DNA of 64,000 bases from an uncultured Verrucomicrobiota bacterium (GTDB taxonomy: Bacteria; Verrucomicrobiota; Verrucomicrobiia; Opitutales; Intestinicryptomonadaceae). The stretch's first letter is position 1, and each line of letters starts with the position of its first letter. The position numbers were made by a program, and so were the translations under genes. Of this stretch, positions 36,382 through 44,816 are shown piece after piece. The notes under the pieces are model-generated. The model was not told the DNA's origin, did no database searches, and worked only from the letters and a program-made list of their open reading frames with translations. Location: the NCBI GenBank assembly GCA_949283955.1, contig CASDUP010000031.1, positions 1-64,000 of the forward strand. The letters run 5' to 3'.

Positions 36382-37713
36382 TCAATCGAGCTTGGATTTT
36401 TCCGACAAAAATTTTCGAACTTCCGTTTCTTTGACGAAAACTTCCTCTCCGCTCGACAAATTTTTTATTTTAACCACTCCTTTTTCCGCCTCGTCCTCGC
36501 CCAAAATCAGGGCGAATTTGGCTCCCGAAGAATCCGCCTGCTTAAACTGCTTTCCAAATCCCGAATCTTTAAAGGGATACTCGACGGAAATTCCCCCGCC
36601 CCGCAACGACGACGCAATATTTAGGGCTTTTTTTCGAAGGCTCGGAGAACCTATAATCAAAAAAGCGTCCAAAGCGTCTTTATTTTTCGGCTTCTTCCCG
36701 ACCAACTCAAGCAGATCGGAAACCGTGACGTCTCCCATTCCGAAACCCACAGCGGGCAAATCCTGGTATCCAAGCTTCCTGACAAGAGAGTCGTATCTGC
36801 CTCCCCCGGCAAGAGCCCTTCCGGTTCCCACCGTCTGAAACGCCTCGAACACAAATCCAGTATAGTATGCCAAACCCCTGACTATGCCCATGTCGCAAAC
36901 CACAAAATCCGACTTCCCCAGATTCTCGAGCGACTCGAACAATACCTTCCAATCCTCAAGGCGTGCCAACAACTCCGAATCTTCTCCTTTCGAAATCCCT
37001 TCGAAAAATTTTTCAAGTTCCGAAAAGTCGTTTATACTGGCGAAATTCCGTATTTCGCGCGCGAGAGCATCGGAATCCACCCCCGAACCCTTCAAGCTTC
37101 CCGACAACACTTCGGAAAACGCCTCCGGGGAAATTTTCGCCATTTTATCCGCCGCAGACAGCACCGGGACCACGTAGTCCTCCGGAACTCCACGGGATTT
37201 CAAAAATAAAACCCAAAGCTTTCTATCTCCCAGCCTCACCTTAAACTCTTCCTTTGTAAGGCCGAGAGATTCAAGCGAAGCCACAAGCAACGCCATTATT
37301 TCAGCGTCGCAAGCCACGGAATCGTCGCCCAAAATGTCCGCGTTGTACTGGTAGAAGGCCCTAAGCCTGCCTTTCTGCTGGCGCTCGTAGCGATAGTTCT
37401 CGCCTATCGCAAACCACTTCACGGGCTTCCTAAGCCCCCCCGCTTTCGACCCTACCATTCTGGCAAGCGACGGAGTCATCTCGGGACGCAAGGCAACCTC
37501 CCTGCCTCCCTTGTCGACAAACTCAAACAGCTGCGACCTTATCTCCTCTCCGGATTTTTCGGTAAACAGCGACAACTCTTCAAGGACGGGAGGTTCAAAC
37601 TCCTTAAAACCGAAACTTCTCGCCGCGCTTCTCCAACGCGAAAATATTTCATTTCTGGCGGCGAGAATCTCCGGATAAAATTCTCTGAACCCCGGAAGCG
37701 TCCTGAAATCCAT
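36382..37713 (-). CDS. hisS: Histidyl-tRNA synthetase
   Basis: A 443-residue class II synthetase. The motif 2 region (LRPEMTPSLARM, GENYRYERQQKGRLRAFYQ) and the histidine-specific motif GLAYYTGFVFE are present. The motif 3 text AGGGRYDSL and GFGMGDV follows. The C-terminal anticodon-binding domain is intact. The arrangement, including the ending with the anticodon domain, points to HisS rather than the HisZ paralogue of histidine biosynthesis, which lacks the latter. The ATG at 37713 lies 1 nt after the stop of the HU-type gene. Confidence 0.94.
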   Translation of the reverse strand: MDFRTLPGFREFYPEILAARNEIFSRWRSAARSFGFKEFEPPVLEELSLFTEKSGEEIRSQLFEFVDKGGREVALRPEMTPSLARMVGSKAGGLRKPVKWFAIGENYRYERQQKGRLRAFYQYNADILGDDSVACDAEIMALLVASLESLGLTKEEFKVRLGDRKLWVLFLKSRGVPEDYVVPVLSAADKMAKISPEAFSEVLSGSLKGSGVDSDALAREIRNFASINDFSELEKFFEGISKGEDSELLARLEDWKVLFESLENLGKSDFVVCDMGIVRGLAYYTGFVFEAFQTVGTGRALAGGGRYDSLVRKLGYQDLPAVGFGMGDVTVSDLLELVGKKPKNKDALDAFLIIGSPSLRKKALNIASSLRGGGISVEYPFKDSGFGKQFKQADSSGAKFALILGEDEAEKGVVKIKNLSSGEEVFVKETEVRKFLSEKSKLD

Positions 37714-37714
37714 G

Positions 37715-38068
37715 CTACTTTCTTGCTCTCGAAGCCTTGCTCTGCTCCACTACGCTGAGATCGAGCTTGCGAAGAACGGCCTTCAATTCCTTGCCCGACT
37801 TAAATTTTACTATCGCGCGCTTGGGGATCATTACATCGTCCTGAGGCTTAGTGGGGTTCCTTCCAACCCTCGGTTTGCGAACCTGAACCTCGAGAACGCC
37901 AAAATTGCGGAGCTCCACATTTCTGCCGCAGCCGAGGGAAGCCGAGATTATATCCAAAGTGCGCTGGACTATGTCCTTAACGTCGCTTTGAAGTATATTT
38001 CCGTTCCGACATTCTTTTTTGTCTTTATAGATCTCCTGAACGATCTCACGCTTTGTAAGATTACGCAT
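37715..38068 (-). CDS. HU/IHF-family nucleoid DNA-binding protein
   Basis: A 117-residue histone-like protein from the ATG at 38068 (MRNLTKREIVQEIY); a longer frame would add 23 residues with no match. The dimer helices are followed by the conserved NVELRNFGVLEVQVRKPRVGRNPTKP, the DNA-intercalating beta-arm with the proline. Family members bend DNA. An N-terminal insert (KDKKECRNGNILQSD) distinguishes it from E. coli IHF. It ends 1 nt before the hisS start. HU and IHF type cannot be separated from sequence alone. Confidence 0.87.
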   Translation of the reverse strand: MRNLTKREIVQEIYKDKKECRNGNILQSDVKDIVQRTLDIISASLGCGRNVELRNFGVLEVQVRKPRVGRNPTKPQDDVMIPKRAIVKFKSGKELKAVLRKLDLSVVEQSKASRARK

Positions 38069-38266
38069 TTTTAAACCTTTTATTTTACAATTTTTAACAC
38101 TGTACCGCACGGTGCGCGCTCCGGGATATGGGAACACTCCATGCGAATTTGCTTTATTTTCGCCGGAGAAGATCTATCTTCCACCCGCAAAAGTCAAACA
38201 TTTTCTGAACCTTAATTTTTTATAGGCATTTGCCATCTGAAAAATTTAAGGGCTGCGTTTCGGATT

Positions 38267-39907
38267 ATGCCAACGACATATTTGACGATTTTAATCGATA
38301 TGACAAACGACCCCACAGAAGACGAAAATTCGAAGAAAAGCGAAAAGCCGGAGGAGGCGAAAAGCCCCGAAAATCCGCTGGAAGATTTGAAGCGGAGTTT
38401 GGACAAGATATTCGGCGGAAGAGCGGTGAGGCTTGAATTTCCCAACTCCGTCCCGCCGCGCGCCACAGATACCCGCGAGGAGCAAGACGACGGGGCGGAG
38501 ACTCTCAAAAGGATACGTGAGTTCTCGATGAAGCCGCGCGAGATACGCGACTATCTGGACAGGTTTGTGGTCAAGCAGGACGAAGCCAAAAAGGTTTTGT
38601 CTGTGGCCATTTGCGACCATTACAACCATGTCCGCAGATGCCTGGAAAATCCGGAACTTTCGAAGCGGGAGTACGGCAAGCAAAACATTTTGATTTTAGG
38701 TCCCACGGGAGTCGGAAAGACTTACCTGATGAGAACGATAGCAAAACTGATCGGAGTTCCCTTTGTAAAGGCGGACGCTACGAAATTCTCCGAGACGGGC
38801 TACGTTGGGGGAGACGTCGAGGATTTGGTTAGAAATTTGGTAAAGGCCGCCAACGGGAACGTCGATATAGCCCAATACGGCATAATATACATAGACGAGA
38901 TAGACAAGATAGCCGGGCGCGGAGATATGGGAGGCAGGGACGTTTCCGGAACCGGAGTCCAAATAAACCTTCTCAAGCTGATGGAGGAATCCGATGTCAA
39001 CACCGTAAGCCCCCAGGACATGATGGGGCAGATGAACATGATGATGTCTGCCCGCGGAGGGAAACCCGCGAAGACTAAAATCAACACCCGCAACATTTTG
39101 TTTATAGTAAGCGGAGCCTTCGACAAGCTTGGCGAGCAGATAGGGAAGCGAATGAACAGGAACGCGATAGGATTCGGAGTGGAAACTTCCGATTCCGACG
39201 CCGACCCGAGCGAATTCCTAAAATACGCCGAAACGCGCGACTTTATAAAATACGGATTTGAAGCGGAGTTCATAGGGAGGCTTCCCGTGAGGGTGGCTTG
39301 CGAACCCCTCTCCGCGGAGGATCTTGCCGATATTTTGGTCTCTTCGGAAGGCTCCATACTCAGGCAGTACATAGACGACTTCAAGGGATACGGGATAGAA
39401 TTCAACATCACTCCCGAAGCGGTAAAAAAGATAGCCGAAAAGGCCCACTCCGAACACACTGGCGCTCGCGGTTTGATGACAGTTCTCGAGCGCACCCTGA
39501 GGGATTTCAAATTCGAACTGCCCTCCTCCGGAATAGGACATTTCGAAGTAAGCACCGACACCGTGGAAAATCCCCTCGAGTCGCTCGCCAAGCTGCTGTC
39601 GGAAAACCGGGAGCTCGGAGACGCAACCATGTCGGCTGACATAACGCGCTTTGCCGAAGACTTCGAAAGGGAGACCTCGTACAAATTGATTTTTTCTCCC
39701 GCGGCAAGGAAGCGCGTCTTGGAAATAGCCCTCGAAACCGGAAAGACTCCGGTATCTCTCTGCTCCCAAAAATTCAAGGATTTCAAGCACGGCCTTGCGA
39801 TAGTGGCGCGGAACACCGACAAAAGGGAGTTTGAAAGTCCCCCGGAAGCGGTCGACTCTCCGGACAAATGGCTTTCGGATGCCGTAGTAAAATCATTTAA
39901 ACAGTAA
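38267..39907 (+). CDS. ClpX-like AAA+ unfoldase without zinc-binding domain
   Basis: A 546-residue AAA+ protein. The N-terminal ~85 residues are acidic, probably disordered and lack the Cys4 zinc domain of ClpX. The AAA module has Walker A GPTGVGKT (145-152), the ClpX pore-loop motif GYVG (178-181), Walker B IIYIDEID (206-213), an IGFG tetrapeptide (301-304) that in ClpX docks onto ClpP, and the FIGRLP arginine-finger region (335-340). A C-terminal tail of about 115 residues beyond the sensor-2 domain is unusual for ClpX. It is followed 1 nt later by menG. An internal ATG at 38300 is an alternative start. A protein-unfolding role is likely; the ClpP partner and substrate are inference. Confidence 0.85.
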   Translation: MPTTYLTILIDMTNDPTEDENSKKSEKPEEAKSPENPLEDLKRSLDKIFGGRAVRLEFPNSVPPRATDTREEQDDGAETLKRIREFSMKPREIRDYLDRFVVKQDEAKKVLSVAICDHYNHVRRCLENPELSKREYGKQNILILGPTGVGKTYLMRTIAKLIGVPFVKADATKFSETGYVGGDVEDLVRNLVKAANGNVDIAQYGIIYIDEIDKIAGRGDMGGRDVSGTGVQINLLKLMEESDVNTVSPQDMMGQMNMMMSARGGKPAKTKINTRNILFIVSGAFDKLGEQIGKRMNRNAIGFGVETSDSDADPSEFLKYAETRDFIKYGFEAEFIGRLPVRVACEPLSAEDLADILVSSEGSILRQYIDDFKGYGIEFNITPEAVKKIAEKAHSEHTGARGLMTVLERTLRDFKFELPSSGIGHFEVSTDTVENPLESLAKLLSENRELGDATMSADITRFAEDFERETSYKLIFSPAARKRVLEIALETGKTPVSLCSQKFKDFKHGLAIVARNTDKREFESPPEAVDSPDKWLSDAVVKSFKQ

Positions 39908-39908
39908 A

Positions 39909-40619
39909 ATGGCAAACTCCCAAGAGAGAAACCCGTCGGAAGTAAAACGCATGTTTGCGCGCGTTTCCCGAAGGTACGATTTGGCAAACAGAGCTATGAC
40001 CTTCGGAATGGACGTGCTTTGGCGAAAAAAATTGGTGGATAAACTTCTCGACGGGAACCCGTCGGGCAAAAAGGTTCTCGACGCGGCATGCGGAAGCGGA
40101 GACGTCGCGCTCGAGATAGCGAGAAAATTCCCCGGGGCCGAAATAACAGCCACCGACTTCTGCGAGGAAATGCTGGAAATGGCAAAATTAAAACTATCCG
40201 GCTTTCCGTCGGCAAAATTGGAGTGCGCCGACTGTTCCAGCCTTCCCTTCGAGGACGAAACTTTCGACGCTGCCACGATGGCCTTCGGCTTTAGAAATTT
40301 CAAGGACAGGCCCGCGTGCCTGAGGGAACTGTTCAGGGTGATGAAAAAAAACTCCAAAATAAGAATGCTCGAAACTTCGAGGGCCGGATTTCCTCTCGAG
40401 GGAATACAAAATTTTTTCATGGAAAAAATCGCCCCGACTGCCGCGTCTCTATGCGGAGGAAATCGGCTAGACTACGAGTATTTAGCCAAGACCACCCGGG
40501 AATATCCGGAGCCCCAGGAGGTGGAGAACATGTTTCGAGAAGCGGGATTTTTAAACGTCAAAACGAAAAGGCTCGGATTCGGCATGGTGGCGATAGTTTC
40601 GGCGGAAAAAATTTTTTAA
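39909..40619 (+). CDS. menG: Demethylmenaquinone/ubiquinone C-methyltransferase
   Basis: A 236-residue SAM methyltransferase of the UbiE/MenG family. The N-terminal signature FARVSRRYDLANRAMTFGMD, the SAM loop LDAACGSGD, the ATDFCEEML strand and the FGFRNFKDR motif are all characteristic. It methylates the ring of menaquinone or ubiquinone precursors; menaquinone is more likely in this phylum, so I use menG. It begins 1 nt after the ClpX-like gene and is followed 18 nt later by an RluA-family gene, so the three may be one operon. Confidence 0.93.
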   Translation: MANSQERNPSEVKRMFARVSRRYDLANRAMTFGMDVLWRKKLVDKLLDGNPSGKKVLDAACGSGDVALEIARKFPGAEITATDFCEEMLEMAKLKLSGFPSAKLECADCSSLPFEDETFDAATMAFGFRNFKDRPACLRELFRVMKKNSKIRMLETSRAGFPLEGIQNFFMEKIAPTAASLCGGNRLDYEYLAKTTREYPEPQEVENMFREAGFLNVKTKRLGFGMVAIVSAEKIF

Positions 40620-40637
40620 TACTCCGGAGAGGCAAAA

Positions 40638-41450
40638 ATGGGAGAACATTTCGGAAGGGAAACCGAACTTGTCGATATGAACGAGTTCCCCTCGTGGATT
40701 GTTTACGAGGACGGCGACTTTCTCGCCCTGAACAAACCGGGCTGGCTCGTGTGCCATCCGTCTAAAAACGGCCCGCTTTCGAGTTTGGCCGGAGCCGCAA
40801 GAACCTACCTCGGATCGGATTCGATACACCTAGTTGGAAGGCTGGATAGGGAAACAAGCGGGGTGGTCGTTCTCGCGAAGAACAAGGAGACCGCATCGAA
40901 GGCCCAAAAAGCCATGGACTCGTCCGGAAAAGGAAAGAAAGTTTTAAAAACCTACCTGGCCATTTTAAGGGGAAACTTGAACGCAACATGCACGGTTTCA
41001 CAGCCTCTAGCTCCCGACGATAAATCCGTGCTATCTATAAAAACCGCCTGCGCGGCCCGCAAGCTATCGGCCAAGAGCGCCGTGACGACTTTCGTTCCCG
41101 TAGCGCACTCCCGCTCCGAAAAATACGAGCCCGCAACCCTCGTCGAGATAGGTCTTATAACCGGCAGAAAACATCAAATAAGGGCGCACGCGAAATGGCT
41201 CGGGCACCAGGTAGTGGCGGATAAAATTTACGGCGACGACGAAACCCTGTATCTGGATTTTGTCGAGAACGGATTTACCGAGGAAATGGGAAAGATTCTA
41301 CCAATGAAAAGGCAGGCCCTGCACGCGTGGAGAATGGACTTTTCGCAAATATTCGAGGGAAAGATTTTCACCGCCCCGCTTCCGGAAGACTTTTTGGAGT
41401 TTATGGAATCCAGAGAAATTTCCCTGCCGGACAAATACAAAAAATGTTGA
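40638..41450 (+). CDS. RluA-family pseudouridine synthase
   Basis: A 270-residue RNA pseudouridine synthase. The catalytic Asp is in HLVGRLDRETSGVVVLAKN, the RluA signature. The C-terminal part has LITGRKHQIRAHAKWLGH. There is no S4 RNA-binding domain at the N-terminus. It is closest in layout to RluA/RluC-type enzymes, but the target rRNA or tRNA base cannot be assigned. An upstream AGAGGC is a weak ribosome site. Confidence 0.9.
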   Translation: MGEHFGRETELVDMNEFPSWIVYEDGDFLALNKPGWLVCHPSKNGPLSSLAGAARTYLGSDSIHLVGRLDRETSGVVVLAKNKETASKAQKAMDSSGKGKKVLKTYLAILRGNLNATCTVSQPLAPDDKSVLSIKTACAARKLSAKSAVTTFVPVAHSRSEKYEPATLVEIGLITGRKHQIRAHAKWLGHQVVADKIYGDDETLYLDFVENGFTEEMGKILPMKRQALHAWRMDFSQIFEGKIFTAPLPEDFLEFMESREISLPDKYKKC

Positions 41451-41511
41451 CGCGAACATTTCCCGGGAAATCATCGTAGTTTAGTTTTAAACCAAACAAA
41501 CAGGAACGAAC

Positions 41512-41745
41512 ATGGCAGACAAAAACGACAAAAACGAATTCAACGTCGCGGGGAAATTTTACGTGGACACGCAGTGCATAGACTGCGGGCAGTGCTACAC
41601 GAGCTATCCGAATTTTTTCTCGCACAACGACGACAACGGCTGCGCGTACGTCAGCAAGCAGCCTTCAACTCCTGAAGAGTCCGCCGAGTGCGACGAGGCG
41701 AAGTCCTCCTGCCCGGTCGAGGCGATAGGTGACGACGGGGAGTAA
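41512..41745 (+). CDS. Single-cluster 4Fe-4S ferredoxin
   Basis: A 77-residue electron carrier. The first cluster motif CIDCGQC lies at about residues 22-28 and the last ligand is in SSCPVEAI near the C-terminus; two further Cys (NGC and AEC) lie between and are probably not ligands. This matches mono-cluster 4Fe-4S ferredoxins, with the distal ligand late in the chain. CAGGAA precedes the start by 5-10 nt. It stands alone, closed by a strong terminator. Its redox partner is unknown. Confidence 0.88.
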   Translation: MADKNDKNEFNVAGKFYVDTQCIDCGQCYTSYPNFFSHNDDNGCAYVSKQPSTPEESAECDEAKSSCPVEAIGDDGE

Positions 41746-41750
41746 AACCG

Positions 41751-41788
41751 AAAAAACGCCGGGGCTTTCCGCTCCGGCGTTTTTTTTG
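41751..41788. terminator. Bidirectional terminator between ferredoxin gene and wecE
   Basis: The stem CGCCGG (41757-41762)/CCGGCG (41774-41779) is flanked by an A-run at 41751-41756 and a T-run at 41780-41787, so it can stop transcripts from both sides. It lies between the 3' ends of two convergent genes. Confidence 0.88.
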
Positions 41789-41800
41789 CTCCCTAACGAA

Positions 41801-42934
41801 TTATTTCGAATAGAACTTAAAGATTCCGTCGCAGACGTAATCGAGTTCCTCCGAGGTGATGGAGGAAAATATTGGCAGCCGAAGCATCGTCTTTGCGACC
41901 CTCTCCGCCACGGGAAGAGGGGAACCGGGACATCCGAGCGACTTTGCCATAGGCGACAAATGCAGCGGAGAATAGTGGGAAGCCGTAGCCACCCCCAGCC
42001 TCTTTAGATGATTCGAAAGCGCCTCTTTCTCGCCTTCGCTCGACGCGATAATGAAAAATATATGCGCGTTGTGGGAGCAATTCTTTGGAACTTTTGGCAG
42101 CTTTATTCTCCCTTCTTTCTCCAAGGGAGAAAGCCTGTCGAAATAGTACTTCCACGCCGCAACCCTCGCCTCCGTAAGGCCCACAGCAAAATCCAACTGG
42201 GCGTCCAAAAACGCGGCGCACAGCTCGGAGGGAATGTAGCTGCTCCCGTAGTCCACCCAAGTGTATTTGTCTATTTTCCCCTCCACGAAATGGATCCTAT
42301 TCGTCCCCTTCTCGCGGATAAAATTCGCCCTGTCAAAGAACGAGCGGTCTTTCATCACTATCGCCCCGCCCTCCCCGCATATCACGTTTTTTGTTCCGTG
42401 GAAACTTATAGCCCCAAAGTCGCCCAAAGTGCCCAAGGGAACTCCCTTGTAAGAAGCCATAAATCCCTGCGCCGCATCCTCGACGACTTTTATCCCGCGC
42501 TTTCCCGCAAAATTCGATATGTAATCCATATCGCACGACACCCCGGCGTAATGAACGGGAACTATGACCTTCGTCCTCGGTCCCACGAGCCCTTCAAGGG
42601 CTTTTTCGTCCATATTCAAAGTTTCCTCGTTGATGTCGCAAAACACGGGTTTCGCCCCCCGAAGAACAAACGAGCTTATACTTGTCACGAAAGTGTAGGT
42701 GGGAACCACCACTTCGTCTCCGGGTTTTATGTCGCATAAAAACGCTGCCGTTTCCAAAGCCGAGGTGCATGAATTCGTAACGAGGGCCGTATCGTTCCCC
42801 AGCAGCCCTCTCAATTTGGACTCCGCAGAACGGAGAAATTTTCCGTCCCCCTGCAGATGCCCGCTTTCTATAGCCTTTTCGATGTTCGAAATTTCGCTTC
42901 CTGTGACGGAAATTTTGTTGAATGGAACTTTCAT
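41801..42934 (-). CDS. wecE: dTDP-4-amino-4,6-dideoxygalactose transaminase (WecE/RffA-like)
   Basis: A 377-residue PLP aminotransferase of the DegT/DnrJ/EryC1 family. It resembles E. coli WecE over the full length: PFNKISVTGSE, GHLQGDGKF, LVTNSCTSALE, VEDAAQGFMASYKG, SFHGTKNV with the PLP lysine, FIREKGTNR and VDYGSSYIPS. WecE turns dTDP-4-keto-6-deoxyglucose into an amino sugar used for surface polysaccharide. The ATG at 42934 gives the family start; one at 42979 is possible. In E. coli the motif reads SFHETKN, so Glu is Gly here. No other nucleotide-sugar gene is adjacent, but a divergent ADP-ribosylglycohydrolase-like gene follows. Confidence 0.92.
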   Translation of the reverse strand: MKVPFNKISVTGSEISNIEKAIESGHLQGDGKFLRSAESKLRGLLGNDTALVTNSCTSALETAAFLCDIKPGDEVVVPTYTFVTSISSFVLRGAKPVFCDINEETLNMDEKALEGLVGPRTKVIVPVHYAGVSCDMDYISNFAGKRGIKVVEDAAQGFMASYKGVPLGTLGDFGAISFHGTKNVICGEGGAIVMKDRSFFDRANFIREKGTNRIHFVEGKIDKYTWVDYGSSYIPSELCAAFLDAQLDFAVGLTEARVAAWKYYFDRLSPLEKEGRIKLPKVPKNCSHNAHIFFIIASSEGEKEALSNHLKRLGVATASHYSPLHLSPMAKSLGCPGSPLPVAERVAKTMLRLPIFSSITSEELDYVCDGIFKFYSK

Positions 42935-43115
42935 ATCGTCCGACAAGGGTTTCACAAAATTATTCTCGTAGCAAAACATTTTTTATTTGACGTTCCCTCC
43001 ATTCGCGATTCCAATGGACCAGACCCCGGAGCATTGGGAACGGCGACACGGCAAATGTCTGACCGCTTATTTATTACTTGGAGAAATCGAATTCAAATCA
43101 AACAAAGGACTAAAG

Positions 43116-44150
43116 ATGGCAATAGGAGCAAGGGACAGATTCATGGGGGCGTGGTGGGGCGCTTTTCTTGGGGACGCTATAGCTTCCCCGTCTCACGGCT
43201 ACTCCTCGGAAGCCCTGATAAAAAAAGACTACGGCCTAATAGACGATTTCATCAAGCCCAAGGACGAATATCCCGAAAATTTGATGAGCGGCATAAAAGT
43301 CCCCGAACTTTCCGAAGAATTCGATTGCCTGAGCAATAGAAGAAAAATTTGGAGAATACCGCACGTTCATCCCCATCGCGGGCTCGAAGCCGGAGAAAGC
43401 ACTCTGCCCCTCGTTTTGGCGCTCCATCTTGCCGCCTCCATATCGGAGTCCGGTGGGCGCTTTGACTGCGACAAGTGGCTCGAAAGGTACCGCGCCGTAA
43501 TGACTTCGCCCGGCGGGCACAGGGATATGTTCATACCCTCGGTCCACAGGCGCTACTTCGAAAATTTGTCGGCAAAAAAGGATCCCCAGAAGAACGGCTG
43601 CCCCGACGCCCATGTTGGAGACATCGCCACATATATTCCGATAATTTTGCTCGCGCAGAAGAATTTGAAGAGCGCGCAGATGAACCTCTTTAAGGTACTG
43701 AGATATTTTACGATAGGAGAATCCGCGTCGAGTTCAGCCTTCTTTATTTCGGAGGTGGTTTCGAATATTCTAAAAGGAAGCACTCTCGAAGAGACGATTT
43801 ACTCCAAAATGACCCCCGACAGACATTTCGCCCTGGCGTTCCCCTACAGGCGCTGGATAAAGAATGGAACAAACGCGGTAAACACCCTCGGGCGCTTCGC
43901 TACTTTGGACGAGGGAATTCCTCTCGTGCTTTATCTGTCGCTGAAGCATCAGAACGATCTCGGGGGAGCGCTCATAGAAAACGCCAACATAGGGGGCGAA
44001 ACCACCGGAAGAGGAGCGTTTATAGGAATGCTGATTGGGGCTGAAATAGGAAAATCGGAAATTCCCGACGGACTCGTAAACAGGCTTTCCTATTGCGAAG
44101 AAATCCAAGCGGCTGGAGACGCCCTTTTCAAAATAGCAAGCTCCTTCTAA
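43116..44150 (+). CDS. Divergent ADP-ribosylglycohydrolase-fold protein
   Basis: A 344-residue helical protein. I use the ATG at 43116 because AAAGGA lies just upstream and the N-terminal family motif follows (RDRFMGAWWGAFLGDAIASP). The C-terminal motif IGGETTGRGAFIGMLIGAEIG corresponds to the canonical ANxGGDTDT..GAI..A.G region, but the acids of the dinuclear metal site are changed: Asp-Asp of the usual TDDT segment reads GEST and the C-terminal DTD reads ETT. The fold assignment is reasonable; hydrolase activity is doubtful. It lies divergent from wecE. The function is unknown. Confidence 0.72.
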   Translation: MAIGARDRFMGAWWGAFLGDAIASPSHGYSSEALIKKDYGLIDDFIKPKDEYPENLMSGIKVPELSEEFDCLSNRRKIWRIPHVHPHRGLEAGESTLPLVLALHLAASISESGGRFDCDKWLERYRAVMTSPGGHRDMFIPSVHRRYFENLSAKKDPQKNGCPDAHVGDIATYIPIILLAQKNLKSAQMNLFKVLRYFTIGESASSSAFFISEVVSNILKGSTLEETIYSKMTPDRHFALAFPYRRWIKNGTNAVNTLGRFATLDEGIPLVLYLSLKHQNDLGGALIENANIGGETTGRGAFIGMLIGAEIGKSEIPDGLVNRLSYCEEIQAAGDALFKIASSF

Positions 44151-44816
44151 AAGATTCGAAATATTCATTATCCGAACTCCCCAAGAGTATTGGAACCTCG
44201 ACAAAGGCGGAGCGGCTTTTGAGTGAACAGGTTCTCAGCGAATTGTCCTTTGAGCAGTTTTGCCTTGCGATAGGCTCGCAGTTAGAGCGCGACCCAAATA
44301 GTTGCAAAGTATCCGCCAAAGGATAGACTTGGCTGGAATTAGCGGGTGTTTATCGCAGCTTCAAATTTTCATTCTATACTGCAAAAATCCCGCCCACGGG
44401 GATTGTAAAAACTCCTGAAAGCAAGAACCTACCGCGCAAGTATCCGACGATTCTGCAAGCGGGTAAAAACTCTTCGCAAAAGAGGGTTTCTGCCGTACTT
44501 TGTAAAGGAAGGAACGGATTGTTTGCTTTTGCAAATGGACTCGAGCACGCATGGGGAAGGCAAGAATCTTCACATGGGAAGGATAAAATGGACGGAATGC
44601 CTTGCCGAATTGGACATTGAAAATCTCCTCCGAAGAATTTTGAGCGATATTTTAGATTTGCAAGGCAGCTCTTTGGAAAAGGAATGATTTTCGATGGAAA
44701 ACTCGCAATACAAATCCCAGCATTTGTAAGCTGCCGAGCGACTTTGAATAACCGCGGTGCAACAAGCCATTGAATGATTCGAATGCCCGCGCAGCAATAT
44801 AGATTATGTTGTACTA
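44151..44816. other. Gene-poor stretch, possible decayed sequence
   Basis: 666 nt between the ADP-ribosylglycohydrolase-like gene and the AT-rich restriction-like gene. Several short frames on the minus strand (44361-44573, 44570-44797) abut each other, as a frameshifted gene might, but none resembles a family I know. No tRNA or repeat is visible. It marks the left edge of a compositional change. Confidence 0.45.
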
